From contig NC_021191.1 in the NCBI RefSeq assembly GCF_000389965.1, forward strand, positions 1,675,501 through 1,739,500: 64,000 nucleotides of DNA. Reading direction: 5' to 3'. Under the pieces are notes generated by a model that made no database searches, was not told where the DNA came from, and saw nothing but the letters and a program-made list of their open reading frames with translations. This stretch comes from Actinoplanes sp. N902-109. Lineage in GTDB: Bacteria; Actinomycetota; Actinomycetes; Mycobacteriales; Micromonosporaceae. A program made the translations under genes and the position numbers. This document shows positions 26,294-34,828 of the stretch, in pieces; position 1 is the first letter of the stretch, and every line of letters begins with the position of its first letter.

Positions 26294-27058
26294 ATGAACG
26301 TTTTCTGGATTCAGGCACACCCCGATCCCCGTTCGCTCAACGGCTTCCTGGCCGCGCAGGGGCAGCGGGCGCTCCGGGCGCAGGGCCACGACGTCGAGGT
26401 GTCGGACCTGTACGCCATGGGCTGGAACCCGGTCGTCGACGCGGCGAGCTACGCGCACGACCCGGCCGAGCGCTTCCACGTCGCCGCAGCCGCCAAGCAG
26501 GCGCACGGGCGCGGTGCGGTCAGCGCCGACATCCGCGCTGAGCAGGAGAAGCTGGATCGCGCGGACACGATCGTCGTCCAGTTCCCGATGTGGTGGTTCG
26601 GGATGCCCGCCATCCTCAAGGGCTGGCTGGACCGGGTCTGGCACCAGGGGTACGCGTATGGCCTCCGTGGCCCCGACGGTGCGTGGATCGGCTACGGGGA
26701 CGGCTTCCTCGCGGGCAAACGGGCGCTGGCGGTCGTGACCATGGGCGGCCCGCCGTGGTTCTACGGTGAGCGCGGCATCCACGGCTTCGTCGATGACCTG
26801 CTGTTCCCGTTGCAGCACGGGATGTTCTTCTATGCCGGCGCCACGGTGCTTCCCCCGGTGCTGATCCCGGGTGCGGACAGGTTCACGCCCGAGGACGGCG
26901 AGAACGCGGCCAAGGAACTCCGCGAGCGGCTGCTCACCGTGCCGACGACCGAACCTATCCCGTACCGGCCGCAGCACGGTGGGGACTACGACGAGCGGCT
27001 CGTGCTGCGCCCCGAGGTGGCGCCGGGCCGCACCGGGCTTCGGGTGCATCGGGCCTGA
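26294..27058 (+). CDS. flavodoxin-like NAD(P)H dehydrogenase (quinone)
   Basis: A 254-residue flavodoxin-fold oxidoreductase of the NQO1/KefF/MdaB group. Visible blocks: MNVFWIQAHPDPRSLNGFL (phosphate loop region, with the HP motif), QFPMWWFGMPAILKGWLDRV (flavin-isoalloxazine contact) and VVTMGGPPWFYG. It probably performs two-electron quinone or electrophile reduction using FMN or FAD. The promoter faces that of the GlxA-type regulator. Codon use is as in the neighbours. Confidence 0.9.
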   Translation: MNVFWIQAHPDPRSLNGFLAAQGQRALRAQGHDVEVSDLYAMGWNPVVDAASYAHDPAERFHVAAAAKQAHGRGAVSADIRAEQEKLDRADTIVVQFPMWWFGMPAILKGWLDRVWHQGYAYGLRGPDGAWIGYGDGFLAGKRALAVVTMGGPPWFYGERGIHGFVDDLLFPLQHGMFFYAGATVLPPVLIPGADRFTPEDGENAAKELRERLLTVPTTEPIPYRPQHGGDYDERLVLRPEVAPGRTGLRVHRA

Positions 27059-27140
27059 CCGGGCCTGTCTGTGCCGGGCCGACAGCCCTGCCGCAGATGT
27101 GACCGCTGCTCGTGGTGGCGCGGGCGGTAGCGTTCATGGG

Positions 27141-27875
27141 GTGTCCGCGCCGCTGTTTCTTGTCGATGATCTGCCTGCCTCGTCCCGGTTCACGCTCGGG
27201 GGCAAGGAGGGCCACCATGCCGCCGATGTGCAGCGGCTGAAGGTGGGGGAGGCGTTGCTGCTCTCCGACGGGCGTGGGGGGCTGGCGCAGGCCGAGGTGG
27301 CCGCGGTCGGACGGAGCAGCATCGACCTGCGGGTGGGCGAGCGGACGTTCGTGCCGGCCGGCGATCCGCGGCTGGTCGTGGTGCAGGGCATCGCCAAGGG
27401 CGACCGGGGTGAGCTGGCGGTGCAGGCCATGACCGAGGTCGGCGTCGACGAGATCGTGCCGTGGGCCGCTTCCCGCAGTGTGGCGCAGTGGCGCGGTGAC
27501 CGGGGCGTGCGGGCGCGCGAGAAGTGGGTGTCGACCGTACGGGAGGCAGCCAAGCAAGCTCGCCGGCCATGGCTGCCGGTGGTGGCCGGAGATCCGGACG
27601 TGTCGACCAAGAAGGTCGAAGCGCGGCTGGGGCCGGCCGCAGCCGCGTTCGTGCTGCACGAGGAGGCGTCCGACCGGCTGACTGCGGCCAAGCTGCCCGA
27701 GTCGGGGGAGATCGTGCTGGTGGTGGGACCCGAGGGCGGGATCAGCGACCAGGAGCTGGGGGCGTTCGTGGCGGCCGGGGCGCATCCGGTCAAGCTCGGT
27801 GACTCGGTGCTGCGCACGTCCACGGCGGGCATGGCGGCGCTGTCCGTGCTGAACGCCCGCCTCGACCGCTGGTAG
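27141..27875 (+). CDS. rsmE: 16S rRNA m3U1498 methyltransferase
   Basis: A 244-residue SPOUT-class methyltransferase RsmE. An N-terminal PUA-like domain contains FTLGGKEGHHAADVQRLKVG. The knotted C-terminal domain has LVVGPEGGISDQELGAF and KLGDSVLRTSTAGMAALSVL, the SAM-binding knot. GTG 27141 (VSAPLFLVDD) is the family-like start. In actinobacteria rsmE usually follows dnaJ, so the GlxA and oxidoreductase pair looks inserted between them. Confidence 0.95.
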   Translation: MSAPLFLVDDLPASSRFTLGGKEGHHAADVQRLKVGEALLLSDGRGGLAQAEVAAVGRSSIDLRVGERTFVPAGDPRLVVVQGIAKGDRGELAVQAMTEVGVDEIVPWAASRSVAQWRGDRGVRAREKWVSTVREAAKQARRPWLPVVAGDPDVSTKKVEARLGPAAAAFVLHEEASDRLTAAKLPESGEIVLVVGPEGGISDQELGAFVAAGAHPVKLGDSVLRTSTAGMAALSVLNARLDRW

Positions 27876-27942
27876 CGCCGCGGGAGGAACAGCCGCTCGG
27901 ACCGCTGGTGGCGCTTCAGGGGCGGACGGCCGCTGGTGACGT

Positions 27943-27961
27943 GCAGGTGAGGCTAGCCTAA
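27943..27961 (+). promoter_or_regulatory. iron box 1 (IdeR/DmdR-type), upstream of the permease genes
   Basis: GCAGGTGAGGCTAGCCTAA matches 15 of 19 positions of the palindrome TTAGGTTAGGCTAACCTAA. It ends ten bases before the permease start codon, so the transcript is probably leaderless or nearly so, with TAGCCT (27954-27959) as a candidate -10. Confidence 0.8.
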
Positions 27962-27971
27962 GCTTCGGCGC

Positions 27972-29030
27972 ATGGTCCTGACCCGTCCACCGGCGCCGCC
28001 GCGACCGCAGCCGGCCGCAGCCGGGCTGGCCGGGACCGAGGCGAGACGGGCGACCGGCCTGCTGCTGTGCGTGCTGCTGCTGGCCGTGGTGTGCCTGCTC
28101 AGCATCGCGCTCGGCACCCGGACCATCGCGCTGCACACCGTCTGGGAGGCGTTCTTCCACCACGCCGACACCGACGACCAGTCGATCGTGCGGGACCTGC
28201 GGGTGCCCCGGACGATCCTGGGGCTGCTGGCCGGGGTCGCGTTCGGACTGTCCGGCGCGGTCATCCAGGCGGTCACCCGCAACCCGCTGGCCGACACCCA
28301 GGTGCTGGGCATCAACTCCGGTGCCGCGCTGTTCGTCGTGCTCGCGGTCGGGGTGTTCGGGCTGACCAGCCTCAGCCAGTACCTGTGGTTCGGCTTCGCT
28401 GGGGTCGCGGTGGCACTCACCCTGGTGTATCTGCTCGGGTCGGTGGGGCGGGGCGGCGCCACCCCGGTGCGGTTGACACTGGCCGGCATCGCCCTTGGCG
28501 CGGTCATGGACGGGTTGTCCAGCGGCATCCGGCTGGTGCGCCCGCGGGCGTTCGACTATCTGCGGTTCTGGGACATCGGGGCGCTCGGCGGCCGGCCGCT
28601 CGACGTGGCCACCACGATTCTGCCGTTCGTCCTGGCGGGCCTGGTGCTGGCGCTGTTCGTGGCGCGCGAGCTCAACGCCGTGGCGCTCGGCGACGACCTG
28701 GCACGCACGCTCGGGGCGAGTGTCGGGCGCACCCGGCTGCTGGCCACGGTCTCGGTGATGCTGCTGACCGGGGCCGCGACCGCCGCGGTCGGGCCGATCG
28801 GGTTCGTCGGGCTGATGGTGCCGCATGTGGTGCGCTGGATCGTCGGGCCGGACCAGCGCTGGATCTTCGCCTGGACCACGGTGCTCGGGCCGGTGCTGCT
28901 GCTGGTCGCCGACATCGTGGGCCGGCTGGTGGTGCGCCCCGGCGAGCTGCGGGTGGGCGTGGTGACCGCGTTCGTCGGCGCACCGGTGCTGATCTGGTAC
29001 GTCCGCCGGGGCCGGGCGAGCGGCCGATGA
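27972..29030 (+). CDS. ferric-siderophore ABC permease (FecCD family), subunit 1
   Basis: A 352-residue inner-membrane permease, with a Pro-rich N-terminus and about nine or ten membrane segments. Family blocks are RVPRTILGLLAGVAFGLSGAVIQAVTRNPLAD, given here only by its core GAVIQAVTRNPLAD, and GPIGFVGLMVPHVVRWIVG (the coupling loop contacting the ATPase). No Shine-Dalgarno is visible; the iron box is immediately upstream. Its stop overlaps the start of the second permease (ATGA). Together they form the heterodimeric channel for the ferri-siderophore. FxuA/FxuC-like proteins serve exochelin uptake in mycobacteria. Confidence 0.93.
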   Translation: MVLTRPPAPPRPQPAAAGLAGTEARRATGLLLCVLLLAVVCLLSIALGTRTIALHTVWEAFFHHADTDDQSIVRDLRVPRTILGLLAGVAFGLSGAVIQAVTRNPLADTQVLGINSGAALFVVLAVGVFGLTSLSQYLWFGFAGVAVALTLVYLLGSVGRGGATPVRLTLAGIALGAVMDGLSSGIRLVRPRAFDYLRFWDIGALGGRPLDVATTILPFVLAGLVLALFVARELNAVALGDDLARTLGASVGRTRLLATVSVMLLTGAATAAVGPIGFVGLMVPHVVRWIVGPDQRWIFAWTTVLGPVLLLVADIVGRLVVRPGELRVGVVTAFVGAPVLIWYVRRGRASGR

Positions 29031-30070
29031 GCATCGATTTCGGTCGCCGGGTCGTCGTGCTGCGCCCCACCCGGCACACCTCGGCGCGCATCTCGCTCAA
29101 GCCGTTGCTGGTCACGGTCGCGCTGACGCTCGCGGCGCTCGCGGTGGGCGTGCTGGCCCTGGGTACGGGTGAGTTCACGCTGAGCCCCGCGCAGGTGGTC
29201 GAGGCGCTGGCCGGCGAGGGCACCCGGGCCGCGCGGCTGGTGGTGGTCGAGTGGCGGCTGCCCCGGGTGCTGCTCGCGCTGATCCTCGGCGCCGCGCTGG
29301 GGCTGTCCGGCGCGATCTTCCAAGCGCTCACCCGCAACCCGCTGGGCAGCCCGGACGTCATCGGTTTCAACACCGGGGCGTACACCGGCGTGCTGATCGT
29401 GACGGTGCTCATGGGCAACGGCTACTACCTGCTCGCGGGTGGTGCACTGGTCGGTGGCCTGGCCACTGCGGCGGTCGTCTACCTGCTCGCCTTCTCGCGC
29501 GGGGTGCAGGGCTTCCGGCTGATCATCGTGGGCATCGCGGTCAGCGCCATGCTGGCATCGGCCAACCAGTGGTTCATCACCACGATGGACCTGCAGGCCG
29601 CGTACGCCGCCGCGCTGTGGGGCCAGGGTTCCCTCAACGGGCTCGGCTGGGCGCAGGTCACCCCCGCTGCGGTTGCGGTGGGTGCGCTCTGTCTCGCCCT
29701 TCTGCTGTACGGACCCCGCCTGGCGGTGCTGGAGATGGGCGAGGACGCGGCTGCCGCCCTGGGTGTGCGGGTGCAGCCGGTGCGGTTGGCGTACCTGGTC
29801 ATCGGGGTTGCCTTGACCGCTGTCGCGACGGCCACAGCGGGACCGGTCTCGTTCGTGGCGCTCGCGGCGCCGCAGCTCGCCCAGCGGCTGACCCGTACCC
29901 CCGGCATCGCGTTGCTCCCCTCGGCGGCGATGGGCGCGTTCCTGTTGATGCTCAGCGACTGGCTCGCCCAGCGAGTGTTCGCACCGACCCAGCTGCCGGT
30001 CGGCGTGGTCACCGTGGCGGTGGGCGGCCTCTATTTCGTCTGGCTGTTGATCCGCCAGGCTCGTCGGTAA
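29027..30070 (+). CDS. ferric-siderophore ABC permease (FecCD family), subunit 2
   Basis: A 347-residue paralogue of the preceding permease. Conserved phrases are LPRVLLALILGAALGLSGAI, FQALTRNPLGSPDVIGFNTG and GPVSFVALAAPQLAQRLTR. A ~25-residue polar N-terminus precedes the first membrane segment. Translationally coupled to subunit 1 and followed after 11 bases by the ATPase gene, so the three form one transport operon under iron box 1. Confidence 0.93.
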   Translation: MSIDFGRRVVVLRPTRHTSARISLKPLLVTVALTLAALAVGVLALGTGEFTLSPAQVVEALAGEGTRAARLVVVEWRLPRVLLALILGAALGLSGAIFQALTRNPLGSPDVIGFNTGAYTGVLIVTVLMGNGYYLLAGGALVGGLATAAVVYLLAFSRGVQGFRLIIVGIAVSAMLASANQWFITTMDLQAAYAAALWGQGSLNGLGWAQVTPAAVAVGALCLALLLYGPRLAVLEMGEDAAAALGVRVQPVRLAYLVIGVALTAVATATAGPVSFVALAAPQLAQRLTRTPGIALLPSAAMGAFLLMLSDWLAQRVFAPTQLPVGVVTVAVGGLYFVWLLIRQARR

Positions 30071-30081
30071 GGGAACGGATC

Positions 30082-30864
30082 ATGGGGCTGGCCGCGCGCG
30101 ACATCACCGTCGGGTACGACAAGAAGACGATCAGCGAGCACCTGTCGCTGGAGGTCCTGCCGGGCCGGTTCACCGCGATCATCGGGCCGAACGCCTGCGG
30201 CAAGTCCACCCTGCTGCGGGCGCTGTCCCGGCTGCTCAAGCCGGCGGCCGGCGAGGTGCTGCTGGACGGCCGGGACATCCACTCGCGACCGGCCAAGGAA
30301 GTGGCCCGCCGGTTGGGGCTGCTGCCGCAGTCGTCCGTCGCGCCGGACGGCATCACGGTGGCCGAGCTGGTTGCCCGGGGCCGGTTCCCGCACCAGAAGC
30401 TGATCCGGCAGTGGTCGCCCGCGGACGAGGAGGCCGTGGTGACCGCGATGGCCGCGACCGGGGTCAGCGAGTTGTCCGGCGACCTGGTCGACACGCTCTC
30501 CGGTGGCCAGCGTCAGCGCGTGTGGGTGGCCATGGTGCTGGCCCAGCAGACCCCGATCGTGCTGCTCGACGAGCCCACCACGTTCCTCGACATCGCGCAT
30601 CAGATCGAGCTGCTGGAGCTGTGCGTACGGCTCAACCGGGAGCAGGGCACCACGATGGTGGCGGTGCTGCACGACCTCAACCAGGCCGCCCGGTACGCCG
30701 ACCACCTGGTGGTGATGCGGGCCGGTGCGATCGTCGCGCAGGGCAAGCCGGCCGAAGTGATGACCGCCGATCTCATCGGGTCGGTGTTCGGGCTGGGCTG
30801 CCGGATCATCGACGACCCGGAGACGCACACCCCGCTGGTGATTCCGCGCTCCGGCTTAGGCTAG
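30082..30864 (+). CDS. ferric-siderophore ABC transporter ATPase (FecE family)
   Basis: A 260-residue cytoplasmic ATPase. Walker A is GPNACGKST (about 36-44), the signature LSGGQRQRVW, Walker B IVLLDEPTTFLD, and the switch His is in VAVLHDLNQAARYAD. All catalytic residues are intact. Start ATG 30082 follows AAGGGAACGG. The C-terminal residues overlap iron box 2, so the next operon (mbtH onward) starts within this gene's end. Confidence 0.94.
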   Translation: MGLAARDITVGYDKKTISEHLSLEVLPGRFTAIIGPNACGKSTLLRALSRLLKPAAGEVLLDGRDIHSRPAKEVARRLGLLPQSSVAPDGITVAELVARGRFPHQKLIRQWSPADEEAVVTAMAATGVSELSGDLVDTLSGGQRQRVWVAMVLAQQTPIVLLDEPTTFLDIAHQIELLELCVRLNREQGTTMVAVLHDLNQAARYADHLVVMRAGAIVAQGKPAEVMTADLIGSVFGLGCRIIDDPETHTPLVIPRSGLG

Positions 30865-30869
30865 CCTTA
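30851..30869 (+). promoter_or_regulatory. iron box 2, upstream of mbtH
   Basis: CCGGCTTAGGCTAGCCTTA has the same TTAGGCTAGCC core as box 1 and matches 13 of 19 consensus positions. It lies 35 bases before the mbtH start and overlaps the ATPase stop. Weaker than the other boxes. Confidence 0.65.
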
Positions 30870-30903
30870 CCTTGTTTTGGTGGCCGACCACGGAGGAGCC
30901 CGC

Positions 30904-31116
30904 GTGTCCAGCAACCCGTTCGACGACGAGAACGGCACCTTCCACGTCCTGGTGAACGACGAGGAGCAGCACTCGCTCTGGCCGTCCTTCAAGGAGATCC
31001 CGTCCGGCTGGCGCAGCGTGTTCGGCCCGGCCGCGCGCCAGGAGGCGCTGGATTACGTGGACGCCAACTGGACCGATCTGCGGCCGAAAAGCCTGCGCGA
31101 CAGCATGGCGCAGTGA
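30904..31116 (+). CDS. MbtH-like NRPS chaperone
   Basis: A 70-residue MbtH protein. The signature NDEEQHSLWPSFKEIPSGWR contains the conserved N-E-Q-S-WP residues and the SGW motif; DYVDANWTDLRPKSL ends the fold. It binds and activates adenylation domains of the adjoining NRPS. GTG 30904 is used because GGAGGAG precedes it and the family starts SSNPFDD. Its stop overlaps the first exporter gene (GTGA), so it is co-translated with the exporters. Confidence 0.96.
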   Translation: MSSNPFDDENGTFHVLVNDEEQHSLWPSFKEIPSGWRSVFGPAARQEALDYVDANWTDLRPKSLRDSMAQ

Positions 31117-32966
31117 TCCTGCGCAGGGTTCTCACCCGCAACGCCCGGCGGCTCTGGTCGGGCAGCACGCTGATCGGCCTGCACCAGGCGTGCGAGGCGG
31201 CCATCCCGATCCTGATCGGCGTCATCGTCGACCGCGCGGTGAGCCCCGGCGACGGCACCGCGCTGCTGCTCTGGGTCGGCGTGCTGGCGCTGCTGTTCGT
31301 CATGCTCACGATGGCCTACCGGTTCGGCGCCCGGGAGCTGATGAAGGCGATCGCGGAGGAGGCCCACCGGCTGCGGGTGGAGGTGGCGGCCAAAATCCTG
31401 CACCCGCGCGGGATCCGCACCGACTACCGGGCCGGTGACTTGCTCACGGTCTCCACCACCGATGCCGACGAGGTGTCGTACCTGATCGACTATGTCCCGC
31501 GGATCGCCGGGGCCGTCGTGGCGACCGCGGTCAGTGCGGCGACGCTGCTGCTGATCTCGGTGCCACTGGGCCTGGTGGTGCTGGTCGCCACCCCGATCGT
31601 GCTGGTGGTGCTGCAGGTCAGTGCGCCGTTGATCACCAAGCGCGTGGCCGATCAGCAGGACCGGGCGGGCCGGGCCACCTCGCTCGCCACCGATCTCGTG
31701 ACCGGGCTGCGCCCGCTGCGCGGCATCGGCGCCCAGGACGCGGCGGCGGCGCGCTACCGCGAGGTGAGCCGGCTGTCGCTCGCCGCCACCCTGCGCGCGA
31801 GCCGCACCCAGGGCGGCTACCTCGCCGCATCCACCGCGCTGAGCACGCTGCTGGCCTGCGGCATCGCGATCCTGGCGGGCTGGTTCGCGCTGACCGGCCG
31901 GATCACGGTGGGCCAGTTCATCACCGTGATCGGCTCGGCGCAGTTCCTCATCGAACCGTTCGGGCTGCTCGCCATCGTGCCGAGCTGGATCGCCGAGGCC
32001 CGCGCCTCCGCCGAGCGGGTGGCCAAGGTCGTCGACGCGCCCGCGATCCTGCCCGAGGGTGTTGCCGAGCCCGTCGCCGAGCGGTGCGAGCTACGGCTGA
32101 CCGGGGTGCGGCACGGCTCGCTGGCCGGGGTGGACCTGCATGTGCGGGCTGGGGAGTTCGTCGGGGTGGTCGCGCACCGGCCCGCCGATGCCGAGGCGCT
32201 GGTCAAGCTGCTTGCCATGCCGACGGAGTACGAGGGCACGATCCTGCTGGCGGGTGAGCCGCTGGACCTTGTCGACCGCGATCATGCGCGGCGGCTGCTG
32301 CTGGTCGAGCCGCATCATGCCGACCTGTTCACCGGAACGATCGCGTCCAACCTGCTGGTGCAGCATGCATCGCCGACGGCGCCGCTGCCGACGGCGCCGC
32401 TGCCGACGGCGCCGCTGCCGACGGCGCCGCTGCCGACGGCGCCGCTGCCGACGGCGCCGCTGCCGACGGCGCCGCTGCCGACGGCGCCGCTGCCGACGGC
32501 GCCGCTGCCGACGGCGCCGCTGTCGACGGCGCCGGTGCAGGCTGCATCTGTGCAGGCTGCTTCGGTCCGGGCGGCGTTGGTTGCGGCTGCTGCTGACGAG
32601 GTGATCGCGGCGCAGCCGGGCGGGCTCGACGAGCCGGTGGCCGAGCGCGGCGCCAGCCTCTCCGGCGGTCAGCGGCAACGGCTCGCGCTGGCCCGCGCAC
32701 TGCTCGCTCGGCCGCCCGTGCTGGTGCTGCACGACCCGACCACGGCCGTGGACGCGGTGACCGAGCACGCGATCGCACACGGTATCCGGGCATTGCGGCA
32801 CGGCCCGGACGCCGGCTTCGCCACCGTTGTGATCACCAGCAGCCCGGCCTTGCTCGCGGCCACCGACCGCGTCGTGGTGCTGGGCGAGGGCGTGGTCACC
32901 GCCGCCGGTTCGCACGCGGACCTCGGCGCCGCCGATGATTCCTACCGCGAGGTGGTGCTGCGATGA
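31113..32966 (+). CDS. ABC exporter half A, ATPase domain with degenerate Walker motifs
   Basis: A 617-residue half transporter, six membrane segments (about 15-290) and an ATPase domain (about 325-610). The expected Walker A is replaced by GVVAHRPADAEALVKLL, lacking the GxxxxGKS/T lysine, and Walker B reads VLVLHDPTTAVD, with His and Asp where Asp and Glu are usual. The signature LSGGQRQRLALARALL is perfect. About 55 residues are inserted between LFTGTIASNLL and DEVIAAQPGGLDEPV: ten exact PTAPL repeats, a diverged STAPV, then QAASV-type units. It probably pairs with the next gene to export the siderophore, as ExiT-type exporters do for exochelin. Confidence 0.9.
   Translation: MILRRVLTRNARRLWSGSTLIGLHQACEAAIPILIGVIVDRAVSPGDGTALLLWVGVLALLFVMLTMAYRFGARELMKAIAEEAHRLRVEVAAKILHPRGIRTDYRAGDLLTVSTTDADEVSYLIDYVPRIAGAVVATAVSAATLLLISVPLGLVVLVATPIVLVVLQVSAPLITKRVADQQDRAGRATSLATDLVTGLRPLRGIGAQDAAAARYREVSRLSLAATLRASRTQGGYLAASTALSTLLACGIAILAGWFALTGRITVGQFITVIGSAQFLIEPFGLLAIVPSWIAEARASAERVAKVVDAPAILPEGVAEPVAERCELRLTGVRHGSLAGVDLHVRAGEFVGVVAHRPADAEALVKLLAMPTEYEGTILLAGEPLDLVDRDHARRLLLVEPHHADLFTGTIASNLLVQHASPTAPLPTAPLPTAPLPTAPLPTAPLPTAPLPTAPLPTAPLPTAPLPTAPLSTAPVQAASVQAASVRAALVAAAADEVIAAQPGGLDEPVAERGASLSGGQRQRLALARALLARPPVLVLHDPTTAVDAVTEHAIAHGIRALRHGPDAGFATVVITSSPALLAATDRVVVLGEGVVTAAGSHADLGAADDSYREVVLR
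32373..32537. repeat. 15-bp tandem repeat inside the exporter ATPase domain
   Basis: Ten identical copies of CCGACGGCGCCGCTG (32373-32522) and one diverged copy to 32537, all in frame (Pro-Thr-Ala-Pro-Leu). Two more 15-bp units (QAASV) follow to 32567. The identical copies suggest recent slippage. Confidence 0.97.
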
Positions 32967-33051
32967 CCCGGCCCATTGCCGCCGCGGCGCGGAGCCGCCG
33001 GATGGTGCTGCGATGACCCTGCCCGTTGCCACCGCGGCGCAGAGCCGGGGC
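32952..33051. repeat. 50-bp tandem duplication of the exporter A/B junction
   Basis: Two adjacent 50-bp copies, each containing GTGCTGCGATGACC and GCGGCGC, with roughly eight differences. The copying duplicated the stop/start junction between the two exporter genes. Confidence 0.88.
32963..33016 (+). CDS. 17-residue coupled mini-ORF between the exporter genes
   Basis: MTRPIAAAARSRRMVLR followed by TGA. Its ATG overlaps the stop of exporter half A, and its own TGA overlaps the ATG of half B, both as ATGA. It arose from the 50-bp duplication and would act as a translational relay; a peptide function is unlikely. Its existence as a translated frame is inference. Confidence 0.45.
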   Translation: MTRPIAAAARSRRMVLR

Positions 33052-34758
33052 TGGCTCGCCGGTGAGCTGCGCGCCCGCCGTGGTGAGGTGGCGCTCACGC
33101 TGGTCGTGGGAGTGCTGGCCGCGGCTGCCGCGATCGTGCCGGTGTACGCGCTGGGCCTGCTCGTCGACCGGGTGCGCGAGGGCGCCGGGGCGGACGCCGT
33201 CGTGCCGATCGCCGTGGTGATCGTCATCTCCGCCGTGCTCGGGGGCGCGGCGACCGGGCTGGCGACGTACCTGATCGGCAAGCTCGGGGCCCGGATGCTC
33301 GCGGATCTGCGCGAGAGCACCGTGGCCACCGCGTTGCACCTGCCCGCGCTCGTGCTCGACCGGGCCGGCCGCGGCGACCTGCTGTCCCGGGTGGGCGCCG
33401 ACATCGCGGCCATCGGCAAGGCAGTGACCGACGTGCTGCCGCAGATGATCTCGGCGTTGCTGCTCGGCGTGCTCAGTTTGGCCGCGATGACCGGCATCGA
33501 CTGGCGGCTCGGGCTGGCCGGTGCGGTCGCGGTGCCGTTCTACGTCATCGGTCTGCGCTGGTACCTGCCGCGGTCGGCGCCACGCTATGCGGCCGAGCGG
33601 GCGGCCGTCGCCGAACGTTCCCAGCTGCTGGTCGAGAGCATGCAGGGGCTGCGGACCGTGCACGCCTACCGGCGCGAGGATGCGCACCGGCACGAGATCG
33701 ACGCGGTGTCCACCAAGGCCCGGGACATCTCCGTCGGCGTCTTCACGATGTTCACCCGGTTTGTCGGGCGGGTCAACCGGGCCGAGTTCGCCGGTCTCGC
33801 CGCGATTCTCGTCGTCGGCTTCCTGCTGGTCCGGCGGGGCTCGGTGACGGTGGGCGAGACGTCGGCGGCGGCGCTGCTGTTCCATCGCTTGTTCAACCCG
33901 GTGTCGATGCTGCTGTTCACGTTCGACGAGGTGCAGAACGCGGGCGCGAGCCTGGGCCGGCTGGTCGGCGTGCTGCGCATGCCTGTCGCGTCCCCCGCCG
34001 ATCGCTCGCAACCGGCCGGTTCGGAGCTGTCGCTGGACGGCGTCAGCTTCAGCTACGACGGCACGACCCCGGTGCTGCGCGACGTCACGCTGCGGGTCGC
34101 GCCGGGGGAGCGCGTCGCGCTGGTCGGTTCCACCGGCGCCGGCAAGACCACCGCCGCGTCGATCGCCGCCGGCATTCTGCGTCCCGGCAGCGGTTCCGCG
34201 TACGTCGACAGCATCCCGATCCACGAGCTGCCGGCCGGCACCGTGGCCCTGGTCAGCCAGGAGACGCACGTGTTCGCCGGCCCGCTGGTCGAGGACCTGC
34301 GCCTGGCCCGTCCGGCGGCGACGCTCGACGAGGTGTCGGCCGCGCTGGCCACGGTCGGCGCGCTCGGCTGGGCCACCGGCCTGCCCGACGGCTTGGCCAC
34401 GGTGGTCGGCGACGGCGGCCACGCTTTGACCGCGGCGCAGGCCCAGCAACTCGCGCTGGCCCGCCTGGTCCTGCTCGACCCGCCGGTGGTTGTGCTCGAC
34501 GAAGCCACGGCCGAGGCGGGGAGCGCCGGCGCCCGGGTGCTGGAGGACGCCGCGGCGGCAGCCCTGAAGGGCCGCACGGCCCTCGTGGTGGCGCACCGGC
34601 TCACCCAGGCCGCCGCCGCCGACCGGGTGATCGTGCTCGACCACGGCTCCATCGTGGAGTCGGGTACGCATGCCGAGCTCGTCGCCGCGGGTGGTCGCTA
34701 CGCGGAGTTGTGGGGTGCGTGGTCGGCTCGATCGGCTTCCCGCTCCGACATAGGTTAG
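33013..34758 (+). CDS. ABC exporter half B, canonical Walker A with degenerate signature
   Basis: A 581-residue half transporter, six membrane segments (about 22-300) and an ATPase domain (about 345-575). Walker A ALVGSTGAGKTTAAS and Walker B PVVVLDEATAEAG are intact, but the signature is LTAAQAQQLALARL instead of LSGGQ. It is the mirror image of half A. A heterodimer would therefore have one competent ATP site (A's LSGGQ with B's Walker motifs) and one dead site. Start ATG 33013 is coupled to the mini-ORF. Iron box 3 overlaps the stop codon. Confidence 0.9.
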   Translation: MTLPVATAAQSRGWLAGELRARRGEVALTLVVGVLAAAAAIVPVYALGLLVDRVREGAGADAVVPIAVVIVISAVLGGAATGLATYLIGKLGARMLADLRESTVATALHLPALVLDRAGRGDLLSRVGADIAAIGKAVTDVLPQMISALLLGVLSLAAMTGIDWRLGLAGAVAVPFYVIGLRWYLPRSAPRYAAERAAVAERSQLLVESMQGLRTVHAYRREDAHRHEIDAVSTKARDISVGVFTMFTRFVGRVNRAEFAGLAAILVVGFLLVRRGSVTVGETSAAALLFHRLFNPVSMLLFTFDEVQNAGASLGRLVGVLRMPVASPADRSQPAGSELSLDGVSFSYDGTTPVLRDVTLRVAPGERVALVGSTGAGKTTAASIAAGILRPGSGSAYVDSIPIHELPAGTVALVSQETHVFAGPLVEDLRLARPAATLDEVSAALATVGALGWATGLPDGLATVVGDGGHALTAAQAQQLALARLVLLDPPVVVLDEATAEAGSAGARVLEDAAAAALKGRTALVVAHRLTQAAAADRVIVLDHGSIVESGTHAELVAAGGRYAELWGAWSARSASRSDIG

Positions 34759-34768
34759 GCTAACCTAA
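34750..34768 (+). promoter_or_regulatory. iron box 3, upstream of the NRPS gene
   Basis: ATAGGTTAGGCTAACCTAA matches 18 of 19 positions of the IdeR/DmdR palindrome, the best site in the window. It lies 61 bases before the NRPS start, indicating an own iron-controlled promoter for the megasynthase. Confidence 0.95.
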
Positions 34769-34828
34769 GCTCGCGTCGCTCGGTGACGCACGCCTGACCG
34801 GGCGTTCTTCATCGGAGGTGCGGGCTTC

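Noticed and set aside
32373..32567. CRISPR-like array
   Set aside because: The 15-bp units are contiguous with no spacers and encode a clean in-frame peptide repeat, so this is a coding minisatellite. The same reasoning applies to 52874-53050.
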